Translations under genes and position numbers: made by a program
Assembly (NCBI GenBank): GCA_004347685.1
Contig: SLTJ01000025.1
Span: 23,112-87,111 of the forward strand
Source: Clostridia bacterium
Lineage (GTDB): Bacteria; Bacillota; DSM-521; Neomoorellales; SLTJ01
Reading direction: 5' to 3'
Length of the DNA: 64,000 nucleotides
The notes under the pieces: model-generated
What the model was told of the DNA's origin: nothing
The model's database searches: none
The model's input: only the letters and a program-made list of their open reading frames with translations
Shown here: piece after piece, positions 36,394 to 45,588 of the stretch
Layout: every line of letters starts with the position of its first letter
How positions within the stretch are numbered: position 1 is the first letter of the stretch

Positions 36394-36657
36394 CTATAAC
36401 AACTGCCGCCGCAGGTCTTCTATCAGTTCATCTGAAACCGGTACTTTTAAGGCCCTTTCCAGGGCCCGGCTCTTTATCGCCCGCTTGAGGCACTCCTGGC
36501 TGGGGCAAAGGTAGGCTCCCCGCCCCGGCTTTTTGCCTCCTAGATCAACAAAAATCCCGGCCTCGTCCGGAGAACGCACCACCCGCACCAATTCCTGTTT
36601 TTCTTTTCTGGCCCGGCAGCCAATACACATGCGCTGCGGAATTCTCTTGGTGTGCAT
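36394..36657 (-). CDS. ylxR: YlxR family protein (RnpM-type RNA-binding protein)
   Basis: An 87-residue basic protein: [27 protein letters not shown], then [22 protein letters not shown]. The CxGC...GRGAYLC signature identifies DUF448/YlxR, reported to bind RNA and modulate RNase P. It starts three bases after nusA stops and is followed after a few bases by infB. The ylxQ (L7Ae-like) gene that often sits between ylxR and infB is absent. Confidence 0.93.
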   Translation of the reverse strand: MHTKRIPQRMCIGCRARKEKQELVRVVRSPDEAGIFVDLGGKKPGRGAYLCPSQECLKRAIKSRALERALKVPVSDELIEDLRRQLL

Positions 36658-36660
36658 CCT

Positions 36661-37713
36661 CTATTCCTCTCCAGCAGCAACTCCGGTGGCAGGAAAACTC
36701 TTGATGTCAATCTTCCACCCGGTTAGTCTGGCAGCCAAGCGGGCATTTTGTCCTTCCCGGCCTATGGCCAGGGACAACTGGTAGTCCGGGACTGTCACCT
36801 GCGCCAACCTGGTTTCTTCATTCAGGGTAACCGATACTACCTTGGCCGGGCTCAAGGCATTGGCCACGAACTGTTCTGGATCATCCTCCCAGCGGATGAT
36901 ATCTATCTTTTCACCCTGCAGCTCGTTGACCACGTTTTGCACCCGGGTCCCGCGAGGCCCGACACACGCCCCCACCGGGTCCACATTGTCCAGATGCGAA
37001 GCCACCGCTATTTTGGTTCGCAGCCCCGGCTCCCGCGCACAGGCCTTTATCTCTACGGTGCCGTCGTGAATCTCAGGCACTTCCAGCTCAAAAAGACGCC
37101 GCAGCAGTCCCGGGTGCGTACGTGACAAAATAATTTGCGGGCCTTTGCTGGTCTTACGCACCTCTATCACGTAAGCTTTCAGCCGGTCGCCCGGGCGGTA
37201 AAGCTCACCCGGTACCTGTTCCGCCGCTGGCAGGACCGCCTCAGTACGTCCCAGGTCAACGAGGACGTTGCGCATCTCCAGCCGCCGGATCGTACCGGTG
37301 ACGATGTCCTGTTCCCGCTCGACAAACTGTTGAAAAATCAGGTTGCGTTCGGCCTCGCGCAGGCGCTGGGTCACCACCTGTTTGGCCGTCTGCGTAGCGA
37401 TACGGCCAAATTCCCGAGGCGTAACCTCAACTTCCACGCAGTCCCCTATCTCGTAATTGGGGTCCAGCTCTCTGGCCTCGGCCAGGCCCATCTCTCCCGT
37501 ACTATCGGTGGCCTCGTCCACCACCATCTTTTGCTGGTAGACATGCACCTCGCCCGTATCACGATCAATACGCACCCGCGCGTTTTGGGAGGAACCAAAA
37601 TTTTTCTTGTAGGCCGAGATGAGGGCCGCCTCAATGGCCTCCACCAGCACCTCAAAGGCCAGGCCTTTTTCTTTCTCCAGCTCCTTTAGAGCCCCCAGAA
37701 ACTCCGTATTCAC
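36661..37713 (-). CDS. nusA: Transcription termination/antitermination factor NusA
   Basis: A 350-residue protein with the RNA-polymerase-binding N-domain ([41 protein letters not shown] start), an S1 domain ([27 protein letters not shown]) and two KH domains ([22 protein letters not shown] and [19 protein letters not shown]). Length fits the short Gram-positive form without C-terminal repeats. The start is GTG 37713. It is second in the rimP-nusA-ylxR-infB operon. Confidence 0.97.
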   Translation of the reverse strand: MNTEFLGALKELEKEKGLAFEVLVEAIEAALISAYKKNFGSSQNARVRIDRDTGEVHVYQQKMVVDEATDSTGEMGLAEARELDPNYEIGDCVEVEVTPREFGRIATQTAKQVVTQRLREAERNLIFQQFVEREQDIVTGTIRRLEMRNVLVDLGRTEAVLPAAEQVPGELYRPGDRLKAYVIEVRKTSKGPQIILSRTHPGLLRRLFELEVPEIHDGTVEIKACAREPGLRTKIAVASHLDNVDPVGACVGPRGTRVQNVVNELQGEKIDIIRWEDDPEQFVANALSPAKVVSVTLNEETRLAQVTVPDYQLSLAIGREGQNARLAARLTGWKIDIKSFPATGVAAGEE

Positions 37714-37745
37714 TTTACCTGCCTCCCAGAAATTCCGCTCCGGCC

Positions 37746-38201
37746 CTACTCATCCAGCCTGGCCTGGGCCACCCCGGCCAAGGGCAGGCTGATTTCCTGC
37801 CCGTCAGCCTGGAGAACCACATGATCGCCAGCCAGGCCGCCAAGCACTCCGCGAAACGTCCGCCGTCCGTCCACCGGAGCATAGGTTTTCAGCAGCACCT
37901 TCCTCCCGGCGAACCGCTCGTAATCGGCGGCCTTTTTCAAGGGCCGGTCAATGCCGGGCGAAGAAACCTCCAGATAGTAATGTTCGGGGACCGGGTCGCT
38001 GGCGTCCAGAAGCGGCTCCACGGCCCGGCTTACCTGCTCGCAATCGTCCAGGCCGACCCCCCCCTGCCGGTCTATGAAAATGCGCAGGATGTAGCGCCTG
38101 GCTTCCTTCACATACTGCACGTCAACCAGCTCGTATGCCATACTGGTTATTACCGGTTCAATTAGGTTCCGTACTCGCTCCGCCACCCTCTGAGTTGCCA
38201 A
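37746..38201 (-). CDS. rimP: Ribosome maturation factor RimP
   Basis: About 151 residues: AYELVDVQYVKEARRYILRIFIDRQGGVGLDDCEQVSRAVEPLLD, then YYLEVSSPGIDRPLKKAADYERFAGRKVLL. It assists 30S subunit assembly. TTG 38201 lies about seven bases after AAAGGGGG and is preferred; GTG 38210 overlaps that site. It is the first gene of the operon and is headed by a promoter and a terminator-like hairpin. Confidence 0.93.
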   Translation of the reverse strand: MATQRVAERVRNLIEPVITSMAYELVDVQYVKEARRYILRIFIDRQGGVGLDDCEQVSRAVEPLLDASDPVPEHYYLEVSSPGIDRPLKKAADYERFAGRKVLLKTYAPVDGRRTFRGVLGGLAGDHVVLQADGQEISLPLAGVAQARLDE

Positions 38202-38231
38202 AGGCGGCACCCCCTTTAAACAAAGGAAAAA

Positions 38232-38249
38232 GTGGGCTTATACCCACTC
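38232..38249 (-). terminator. Terminator-like hairpin in the rimP leader
   Basis: AGTGGG and CCCACT form six pairs around a six-base loop; on the minus strand the stem ends directly in TTTTT. It lies between the predicted promoter and rimP, so it would act as an attenuator for the whole operon. Confidence 0.6.
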
Positions 38250-38276
38250 GACAAGGATACCAACTCCACGTGCAAT

Positions 38277-38305
38277 ACTATATCATACTTTCCCCGGATA
38301 CGCAA
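38277..38305 (-). promoter_or_regulatory. Predicted promoter of the rimP-nusA-infB operon
   Basis: On the minus strand TTGCGT (38300-38305) and TATAGT (38277-38282) are 17 bases apart. The start would be near 38270, about 20 bases before the hairpin. Confidence 0.6.
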
Positions 38306-38371
38306 GAACTCCGGAAAATGTTACCCGGGGAAACCCGCCACCGCCCGGATTTCAAACCTTCCTCACCTGCT

Positions 38372-39817
38372 TTATTCACCATGGAGACCTTCCCTTACCT
38401 CGACCCACCGGTCGCGGGCCAACTCGCTCACCAGGGGATGCTGCTTGATCTCCGGGTGGCGGATGGCCTTTTCCAACCACCTGGCCGCCTCCCGGTAATT
38501 GCCCAGCCGGCGGTTGATTTCGCCGGCCAGATAAAGCACGCCCGGCTCCCCCAGTTGGGCCGGGAACTTACCCTTTCCCTTCTCAAAGGTCTCGACGTAC
38601 TTCTCCAGAGCCAGGGCCAGATACCTTTTCTCTTGTTCCTCGTCACCGGCCTCCCGGTAGAGCCAGGCCAACTGGTGGTAAAGGCCGGCCACGACTGAGG
38701 CATGGCTCTTGCGAACCTGATACGCGGAGAGGGCGAGTTTGTGCCGGGCAATGGCCTCCTCCAGGTCGGGCAACGCCGCGGCCGCCCGCACCGCCAACGG
38801 GTCCACCCGGAAGTCCGGATCCAGCATCTTGCGCAACTGCTCCAGTTCCTCGCCGGTCACCTTGGTAAAACTGTCCCGGTAGGCGGCGTAACGGCACCTG
38901 GGGCAGACCCAGATGGCGTGATACAGCCCGTGCTCGCCCTCGTAATGCGGCCGCAGGTCGCCGTCCCGCTGACCGATGTGAAATTCCCGCGAGCTAACCC
39001 ACGGCACCTGGAACTTGAACCGGCATACCGGGCAGGTGGTTTCCACCAGGCGGTATTTGCGCTCGCCGCCATTGCCGGCCTCCGTGCCGGACTGCCCCTG
39101 ACCGGCAACCGGACCGCTGGCGCCGGCTCCTCTCTCCCTGGCATCCGGGAGAACTGCGTGGTCGGCAGCAGACCTTGCCGCCCCGCCGGTCATATCCAGC
39201 ACACCGGCGACCTCCTCTCCCCCTACTGGCCCGGAAAGAGTTGCGGCCCAGACCTGGGGCCCCGACCGGACGATCCCTTCGTCCCCGGCCACGTTCCCGG
39301 CCTTTTCCTGCACCAGGCAGGCATCAGTAGCGGCCAGACGCTGGCACAGGCTTTCAATGAGCCGCATGGCCAGCTCGGGCCTGGCCTTGATCACCGCCAT
39401 GGTTTCCTCGCGGTTCAAAGCCAACAAGCTTACCTTGGTAACGGCCTCAGCCGTGCCGGAACGCGACTGGCCGGTAAAAACCGCCATTTCGCCGAAGAAC
39501 TCGCCCGCGCTCATGGTGGCCAGGGTGATCCGCCCGCTCTCTGAGCCGGCCTCCTGCGGCGCGCTATTCTCGTTTTTGCACCGCCTCCCGGAATCCTGCA
39601 GCGTGCTCCTGGTAATGCGCACTGATCCTTCCAGAACAAAATACATCCTGTCCCCCGGTTCCCCTTCGCGAAAAATCACCGTCCCCGGCTGGTATATCCG
39701 CGTGAATCTAGCCAGACCGGCCTGGGAATCCTTTGGCTCCACGGCTGAACCCGGATGACACAGTCGCACCTGGAGGATGATGCCTCCGCCGGCGACCCAC
39801 CCGGTCTTTCCCCCCAA
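38372..39817 (-). CDS. cNMP-binding domain fused to DUF2225
   Basis: Up to 481 residues. An N-terminal CRP-like beta-barrel (TRIYQPGTVIFREGEPGDRMYFVLEGSVRI, ATMSAGEFFGEMAVFTGQSRSGTAEA) shows the phosphate-binding-cassette-like pattern but no helix-turn-helix. A variable linker follows. The C-terminal half is DUF2225: TTCPVCRFKFQVPWV and AIWVCPRCRYAAY give two zinc-type CxxC pairs, followed by TPR-like helices. TTG 39817 or GTG 39769 may be the start. The protein may sense a ligand and regulate by contact instead of by binding DNA. Confidence 0.8.
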   Translation of the reverse strand: MGGKTGWVAGGGIILQVRLCHPGSAVEPKDSQAGLARFTRIYQPGTVIFREGEPGDRMYFVLEGSVRITRSTLQDSGRRCKNENSAPQEAGSESGRITLATMSAGEFFGEMAVFTGQSRSGTAEAVTKVSLLALNREETMAVIKARPELAMRLIESLCQRLAATDACLVQEKAGNVAGDEGIVRSGPQVWAATLSGPVGGEEVAGVLDMTGGAARSAADHAVLPDARERGAGASGPVAGQGQSGTEAGNGGERKYRLVETTCPVCRFKFQVPWVSSREFHIGQRDGDLRPHYEGEHGLYHAIWVCPRCRYAAYRDSFTKVTGEELEQLRKMLDPDFRVDPLAVRAAAALPDLEEAIARHKLALSAYQVRKSHASVVAGLYHQLAWLYREAGDEEQEKRYLALALEKYVETFEKGKGKFPAQLGEPGVLYLAGEINRRLGNYREAARWLEKAIRHPEIKQHPLVSELARDRWVEVREGLHGE

Positions 39818-39876
39818 TCCCGAAAGTACTTTGCTGCCAGCGCTATGTTTGGCTACAGTACCCGCGCGGCGAAATG

Positions 39877-39886
39877 ATTATACCAC
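39877..39886 (-). promoter_or_regulatory. Extended -10 promoter of the cNMP/DUF2225 gene
   Basis: On the minus strand TGG-TATAAT gives an extended -10 (hexamer 39877-39882). No good -35 is present, which is usual for this promoter type. Confidence 0.5.
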
Positions 39887-40076
39887 AAGACAGGAGACAA
39901 TTGCCAGATCGTCCTGGTTCACACTGCCAGGCCGGTCGGGGGTCTGAAAATCATTTTATTTTATCTACCTTGGTCCAGTTCAGCAGGAATCACCCGGCCT
40001 GATAGCGAATAGACAGTAGAATTTTGTTTGCAATTAGGCCCTTAAGTCTCACCCGCACGATCGGGAGGCGGATTAC

Positions 40077-43000
40077 ATGCATAGACGAACAGACCGGTAT
40101 GGGCGGTGGATGGCAATAACCTGTTTTAGGCTTATCTTGGCGGCTACCATGGTATTAATATTCGCCGCCACTGCCACAGCTCAAGAGACCGCGGTACGTC
40201 CGAACGAGAGACAAACTTCAGGCCCAGGCACCTTTCGTGATTTCAGCCCGGAGGACCCCGCCGGGAACTATGTTATCTTCCTGCAAAACAAGGGAGTTGT
40301 TGCCGGCTTTCCAGATGGAACTTTCCGGCCGCAGAGTATGGCCACGCGAGCCCAGGCAGCCAAAATGCTCGCCACTTTGTTAGACCTATATACCTCTCAG
40401 CCAGAATCCCCCACTTATAGCGACGTACCTGAAGGACATTGGGGATACGGTTATGTCGAGGCTACCACCAAAGCCGGCCTCTGGCAAGGCTATTCCGATG
40501 GCACCTTTAGACCAGATACAGTCCTGACCCGGGCCGAAGTGGCTACCGTCCTATCGCGGCTAGTGGGGGAAAAACCTCCCATCACCACTGGGAAAATTGC
40601 TGATGTTCCCAGAGACCACTGGGCCTATATGCCCGTTGCCGAAGCCATGGAAGCTGGATTGTTGCCCCCGACCGCCACCGGGTTTTCTCCCGACGCCGCC
40701 GCCGGCAGGCTGGAATTATCCCGGGGACTCGCCCTGGCCTACACCCTCGCGCCGGAGCGGGTATGGGTAGAACTCAAGCCCAGAGTACGGGTACTGGAAC
40801 CCGAGGTATGGATAACCACTGCTGCTGGCCGCCAGCCATTGACCGCCCCGGTCAGGGCGCGGGCCGGGGATATCATAGAGACCGGAAGCCGAGGACGGGC
40901 AGAAGTGATCTTTGATGATGGCAGCAGCCTGCGCCTGGAGCCGAATACCGTCCTGAAGCTCGACCGGCTTGGCGGCTACCTGTTTATCGGCGCCGACGGC
41001 AAAGAAAAGGGTGGTGTGGGCCAGATTGACATAGCCCTTACCAGGGGAACGCTGTTTGGGGCCTTAGCCGCCAACTATGTGGAGGAGCCGGGAGAGAACT
41101 TGCCGCAAGTGCCAACCGGAAATCAGCGTGATCCCGTTCATGGGTCGCCAATAATTCTGGGAACACTAGCCTCTATCTCGCCTCGCTTGCCAGAATCTCC
41201 CCTTATCAGGCTGGCAGCCGCCGACCAGAATGCCGTCCCGTGGTACCTGCAGCCTTATCAAAAGAAGGTGCGGGTAAAGGTGAATATGCCGTGGGGCGTG
41301 GCTGGCATTCGCGGTACCTTCTGGCGTAACGAAGTTACAGGTACTGGCTTCAGCACCAGCATTCTCGTAGGCGAGGCAGGAGTTACCGCGGCTGGGCAAA
41401 CGGTTGAGCTGGCCCAAGGGCAACATACCCAGGTAGCCGCCGAGCAGCCTCCGGCGCCACCGGCCCCCATGCCTGTCCAGGAGAAGCAAAAATGGACGCA
41501 GGTCGAGACGTGGGTGAAAGAAAAGGATAAGGCCATCCGGGAAAACAAGGCCCAGGTTCCACGGCAGGAGGCCCGGCAGATAGCCACTTCCCTCTTGGCC
41601 GCCCCGCCGCTACCCGGCGAGGTGCCACCTGGGGCCACGGTGCCGCCAGTTCCGACACCGCCCCAACCACCGGTACCTCCCGGCCCGCCGCTACCCGGCC
41701 CCGAGCCGCCGGGCGAAGCCGGGCCGACAGCGCCCCCTACTCCTCCGGCAGTAACAGGCGAGGCCACCACAGCCATTGAAAACCTGGTTCAGGAAGTAGA
41801 AACCCAGCAACCCGAGGAACCGGTCTCACCCCCACGGGAAGAAGGAGGACCGTCAGGACCGGTATCCTACCAGCTACCAGTGACTCCGGGCACACCCCTT
41901 GCCACCCCCGACGGGCTGGTGCGGGTGACGGTACCGGCCGGCGTTTACGTGCCGGAAGGTGTTACCCTTGACGTGACCCCTGTCTCAGGCCTGCAGCCGC
42001 CGGCCGGCTTGGCCCTGGCGGGGCAGATGGTGGACATTAGTTTCGGTGACAACTGGCAGCCGGAAGTGCCGGTCACCATCGCCCTGGCCTACAATCCCGG
42101 CCTGTCCTTCGAACAGGTTAATAAACTCACCATTTACCATCTAGTAAACAGCACCTGGGTATGGGAACCCACTAGCCGTCGGAGCGAAGGGTATGTACTG
42201 GCCGACATAAGCCAGTTCAGCGTTTTCACCGTGCTGGCCGACACCACCGGGCCTGCCGGCCTGACGGCTTCCGTGAAAGAAGTGAGCGCTGAGCTGGTCA
42301 CCCTGGAATTTACCGCCAGCGACAGCAGCCGGGTGAAGGAATTCATCCTGGAACGCGCCACAGGCGAACCCCCGGATACTATCCCCGCCGTGGATAACCG
42401 CGGCACCCGCACAGTCACAGGTCTGGACCCGGCGAAGGAATATCACTGGACGGCCAGGGCCGTAGATGTCTTCGACAACCGTTCGGACCCGGTACCGGTG
42501 AATTTCACCACCACTCCCGCGCCGCCGGCCGTGACTGGGAGCCGGCCCGAACCGGGCGCAGTAAACGTCAGCATTCATGCGCCGCTAGTAATCACCTTTA
42601 ACCAGGCAATTGTACCAGGAAGTGCCTTTGACAGCCTCGCCCTGACTGACGCCTCCGGCCAACCGGTGCCCATTGCCAAGACGATTTCCAACACCACCGA
42701 CCTGGTGGTTACCCCGGAGGAACCGCTGGCCTATAATAACGGCTACATCCTGACTCTGCCGGCCGGCGCCGTGACCAATGCCCAGGGTCAGTGCCTGGCA
42801 GAGCCATACAGCCTGATATTCACCACTGAAGCCCAGACCCTCGCGACCCTCGATCTCACCGGTCTCGCCCGCTCAACCTTTGTAGTGGGAGAAACCCTGG
42901 TGCTGGGGGATCTCACCCTTACCGGCGTGGACCAGCACGGTCTGCCCTACGACCTAGAAGGCAAAGCCATGACCTGGCAGAGCAGCAACGAAGACGTGGC

Positions 43001-43433
43001 CACGGTGACGGTAGGCGTGCACGGCGAGCCTGTCTTGGTCATGACCGGACTTGGCCCAACCCAGGTAACGGCCATGGTGGACGGGGTGGTGAGCGATGCC
43101 CTGGAGGTCACCGGGCAACTCGTGGTCACCGACAGGAATGAATACCGGGTGGGGGGGACGGTAACAATCCTCGCGGCCTTGCCCGGGCCTGACGGCCAAC
43201 CCCTTCCCGGCATCCAGGTGGCCGTAGAGGTACGGGACGAAAGTGGCAGGGTGAAATACGTGGACCAGGTGACCACCGGCGCTTCGGGCCAGGCCGAAAT
43301 GGCATACGTCCTGGCAGATACGCCCATCAGCCGGATCACGCCTGGCATCTATACGGTGTGGGCTAGCTTCAGGTACGGCGCAGAGGCCTATATGGCGACC
43401 ATCGCCTTTACCGTGTGGGGGAGCCAGAAGTAG
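40077..43433 (+). CDS. S-layer-homology protein with FecR and Ig-like domains
   Basis: A 1118-residue secreted protein with a signal peptide (about 12-36). Three SLH domains (about 58-220; GVVAGFPDGTFRPQSMATRAQAAKML, GLWQGYSDGTFRPDTVLTRAEVATVL) would bind wall polysaccharide. A FecR-type domain (about 255-450; AGDIIETGSRGRAEVIFDDGSSLRL) follows, then a Pro-rich linker (about 460-590), a ZU5-like segment, a fibronectin-III-like domain near 725-820, a SbsA-type Big_5 domain (ITFNQAIVPGSAF) and a Big_2-like region (LDLTGLARSTFVVGETL). GGAGGCGG precedes ATG 40077. It is probably structural. Unlike its island neighbours it has no cohesin or dockerin. Confidence 0.9.
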   Translation: MHRRTDRYGRWMAITCFRLILAATMVLIFAATATAQETAVRPNERQTSGPGTFRDFSPEDPAGNYVIFLQNKGVVAGFPDGTFRPQSMATRAQAAKMLATLLDLYTSQPESPTYSDVPEGHWGYGYVEATTKAGLWQGYSDGTFRPDTVLTRAEVATVLSRLVGEKPPITTGKIADVPRDHWAYMPVAEAMEAGLLPPTATGFSPDAAAGRLELSRGLALAYTLAPERVWVELKPRVRVLEPEVWITTAAGRQPLTAPVRARAGDIIETGSRGRAEVIFDDGSSLRLEPNTVLKLDRLGGYLFIGADGKEKGGVGQIDIALTRGTLFGALAANYVEEPGENLPQVPTGNQRDPVHGSPIILGTLASISPRLPESPLIRLAAADQNAVPWYLQPYQKKVRVKVNMPWGVAGIRGTFWRNEVTGTGFSTSILVGEAGVTAAGQTVELAQGQHTQVAAEQPPAPPAPMPVQEKQKWTQVETWVKEKDKAIRENKAQVPRQEARQIATSLLAAPPLPGEVPPGATVPPVPTPPQPPVPPGPPLPGPEPPGEAGPTAPPTPPAVTGEATTAIENLVQEVETQQPEEPVSPPREEGGPSGPVSYQLPVTPGTPLATPDGLVRVTVPAGVYVPEGVTLDVTPVSGLQPPAGLALAGQMVDISFGDNWQPEVPVTIALAYNPGLSFEQVNKLTIYHLVNSTWVWEPTSRRSEGYVLADISQFSVFTVLADTTGPAGLTASVKEVSAELVTLEFTASDSSRVKEFILERATGEPPDTIPAVDNRGTRTVTGLDPAKEYHWTARAVDVFDNRSDPVPVNFTTTPAPPAVTGSRPEPGAVNVSIHAPLVITFNQAIVPGSAFDSLALTDASGQPVPIAKTISNTTDLVVTPEEPLAYNNGYILTLPAGAVTNAQGQCLAEPYSLIFTTEAQTLATLDLTGLARSTFVVGETLVLGDLTLTGVDQHGLPYDLEGKAMTWQSSNEDVATVTVGVHGEPVLVMTGLGPTQVTAMVDGVVSDALEVTGQLVVTDRNEYRVGGTVTILAALPGPDGQPLPGIQVAVEVRDESGRVKYVDQVTTGASGQAEMAYVLADTPISRITPGIYTVWASFRYGAEAYMATIAFTVWGSQK

Positions 43434-43448
43434 CCCTGGCTCCCCCAC
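43415..43448 (+). terminator. Strong hairpin at the end of the SLH-FecR gene
   Basis: TGGGGGAGCCAG (43416-43427) pairs perfectly with CTGGCTCCCCCA (43436-43447), extended by one G-C pair. The stop codon lies in the loop. There is no T-run after it, so it may protect the message end or terminate weakly. Confidence 0.55.
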
Positions 43449-43481
43449 CCCCGCGGGCCTCGTGGTTTCACCCGTAGAAAT

Positions 43482-43694
43482 ACCCAATTATTTTTCAAAG
43501 GAATCCTGGCAGAACGGGGGACTGAGCCCGGCCTGATTAAAAGAGTTGCGGGGACCCACAAATACTATCTCACTAAACTTGGGAAAACCGTCATCACTAC
43601 CGGACTAAAGACAAGAGCGTTTTTTATCATCCCCCAACTTGGGTGGGATAGAGGGTTCTGCCGGATAATTTTCTTTCCACTTTGCGTAGATTAG
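43482..43694 (+). pseudogene. Fragment of a mobile-element protein C-terminus
   Basis: The plus frame reads GLIKRVAGTHKYYLTKLGKTVITTGLK and then FFIIPQL, a winged-helix-like ending that resembles the C-terminus of a widespread mobile-element protein. There is no start codon or upstream domain. The frame ends inside a 42-base sequence that recurs near 56.5 kb. Identification is from memory of the pattern. Confidence 0.35.
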
Positions 43695-43710
43695 TGGGAT
43701 TAAGGGACTA
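43669..43710 (+). repeat. 42-base inverted-pair sequence, copy 1
   Basis: Begins TTTTCTTTCCACTTTGCG and ends AAGGGACTA. The matching copy lies on the minus strand at 56481-56522; by my count 35 of 42 positions agree. Likely the end of a transposable element. Confidence 0.6.
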
Positions 43711-43720
43711 CTGCACAAAC

Positions 43721-43860
43721 CTCTCCATGCCGTCCCGGATGATGGCCCGCGCTTCTTCCAGGGTGTTGGCGGCAAACAGTTCCTCCATAACGCCGTCTAA
43801 CACCGCCAGGCTGGTCACCTCCCGGATTATCCGCTGCATGACACAAAAGAACTGTCCTCC
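43721..43860 (-). pseudogene. Gene fragment cut by the IS21 left end
   Basis: The minus frame reads QRIIREVTSLAVLDGVMEEL, then FAANTLEEARAIIRDGMERF. It looks like the C-terminal end of a real protein, but its front is replaced by the IS21 left end. No family recognised. Confidence 0.3.
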
Positions 43861-44040
43861 TGTGTTGCCCCAAAAACCCCCTGACCCCTTGATTGCCACC
43901 AAGGCTGTGTTTGGTAAAATAAAAGTGCAGAAAACGGCAACCAAAAATACATAGGGTGAGTGCCGAGAAAAAAGGCATTGCCATCACGCTCCCAAATATA
44001 TACCCTTCTGTCTCAGGTAGAAGCAGGAGGGGTGTGAGAG

Positions 44041-45588
44041 GTGTTAGCAATGCCCGAACAGGAGTATATCAAATACCTTTATGAGAAGGAAGAGTGCAGT
44101 ATCGCTGAGATCAGCGCCAAACTGGGGATAAACTGGCGCACAGCGGCCAAGTATGCGAAGAAAGACAACTGGAACGAAGTATGTGCGGCCAGCCGTCGTT
44201 GCCAGCCGGTGATGGATGCCGTGGCCGAGGTTATTGATATGTGGCTGATGGAGGACCGGCTTAAACCGCGTAAAGAGCATCGTACAGCCGCTGCTATCTA
44301 CCGGCAGCTTAAGGATCAATATGATTTCACCGGCTCAGAGAGAACCGTGCGCCACTACGTCTCCCTGAGAAAAAAAGAACTTCGTGCCCGGGTACAGGAG
44401 AAATTCCTGCAGTTGGAACACCTGCCCGGACAGGCACAGGTGGATTTCGGGACCACCCATGTGATCTTTAACGGAGAACTGTGCCAGATCAAATATCTCA
44501 TGGCCTCATTCCCGTACAGCAATGCCGGTTTCTGCGTCCCAGTACCGGGAGAAAATGCAGCCTGTTTCCTGCACGCCTTGATCCAGATCTTTGAACGCAC
44601 CCGTGGCGTTCCGCAGCGTATTCGTTTTGATAACCTTTCCGCAGCCGTGGTCAGGATAGGCAAAGGCCAAGAACGCACGCTTACTGATATCTTTCGCCGC
44701 TTCATGCTTCACTACCGGTTTATGGCGGAATTCTGCAATGGCGGCAAAGGCAATGAAAAGGGGCATGTGGAAAACAAGATCGGCTATTCCCGGCGCAACT
44801 GGCTCGTTCCCTATCCAGAGGTCTCCGGGTATGAGGAACTGACCGAAGTGCTTTTTCAAAGAGCATATGCCGACATGCAGCGCAACCATTATCAAAAGGG
44901 CATGTCTATAGCCGAACTATGGGAGGAAGAAAAGAAGCACCTGCTCCCCTTGCCAACCATCCCCTTTGAACCTGTGCAGTTGGATACCGCCAGGGTGAAC
45001 AAGTATTGCCAGATAAACTGCCAGGGTGAAACCTACGCCGTGCCAAGAGCTGAAGTAGGGGAGCTAGTATTTCTAAAGCTGTGGTGGGACAGGGTGGAAA
45101 TATTCAACCACGCCCAGGAACTGCTGACCACCCTCCCGCGCCATTACACCTTGAAAACCCAGCCCATTGACTGGGAAGGATATTTTGCCATCTTCGTGCG
45201 TAAACCCGGGGGCGCAAAACATGCAGTCATGTATCGGTTTCTCCCCCATCCTGTTCATACATACCTGGAGGAAGGCCCCATTCACGAGTATAAGGAACGG
45301 CTGGGATTTATCCACACCTTGTTGCAAGAGGGTTTTTCCATGGAAGACATCGGCCGAGTGTTATCAGAGGTTTCTCGGGTCCCGGCGGCAGATACGGCAT
45401 TAATTCGCCACATGCTTTATCGGAGGGCCGGCTCAGGTGAGCCGCTTAAGCCCTTTGATGAAAGCTATACACCTGGCAGCGTCAGGCAGTATATTCCCCA
45501 GCCGCACGCCTACGATAGGCTCATCCCAAGACCGCAGGAGCAAGGAGGTGAAACCAGTGGCAGTTTCGCCCTTGAAGGAGCAGTGTAA
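44041..45588 (+). CDS. istA: IS21 family transposase IstA
   Basis: A 515-residue DDE transposase. The N-terminal helix-turn-helix is SIAEISAKLGINWRTAAKYAK. The catalytic acids are in QAQVDFGTTHV, RIRFDNLSAAV and NEKGHVENKIGYSRR. A beta-barrel-like C-terminal half follows. Start GTG 44041 (or ATG 44050). Its 3' end overlaps istB by 32 bases, the coupled arrangement usual for IS21. Confidence 0.95.
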   Translation: MLAMPEQEYIKYLYEKEECSIAEISAKLGINWRTAAKYAKKDNWNEVCAASRRCQPVMDAVAEVIDMWLMEDRLKPRKEHRTAAAIYRQLKDQYDFTGSERTVRHYVSLRKKELRARVQEKFLQLEHLPGQAQVDFGTTHVIFNGELCQIKYLMASFPYSNAGFCVPVPGENAACFLHALIQIFERTRGVPQRIRFDNLSAAVVRIGKGQERTLTDIFRRFMLHYRFMAEFCNGGKGNEKGHVENKIGYSRRNWLVPYPEVSGYEELTEVLFQRAYADMQRNHYQKGMSIAELWEEEKKHLLPLPTIPFEPVQLDTARVNKYCQINCQGETYAVPRAEVGELVFLKLWWDRVEIFNHAQELLTTLPRHYTLKTQPIDWEGYFAIFVRKPGGAKHAVMYRFLPHPVHTYLEEGPIHEYKERLGFIHTLLQEGFSMEDIGRVLSEVSRVPAADTALIRHMLYRRAGSGEPLKPFDESYTPGSVRQYIPQPHAYDRLIPRPQEQGGETSGSFALEGAV

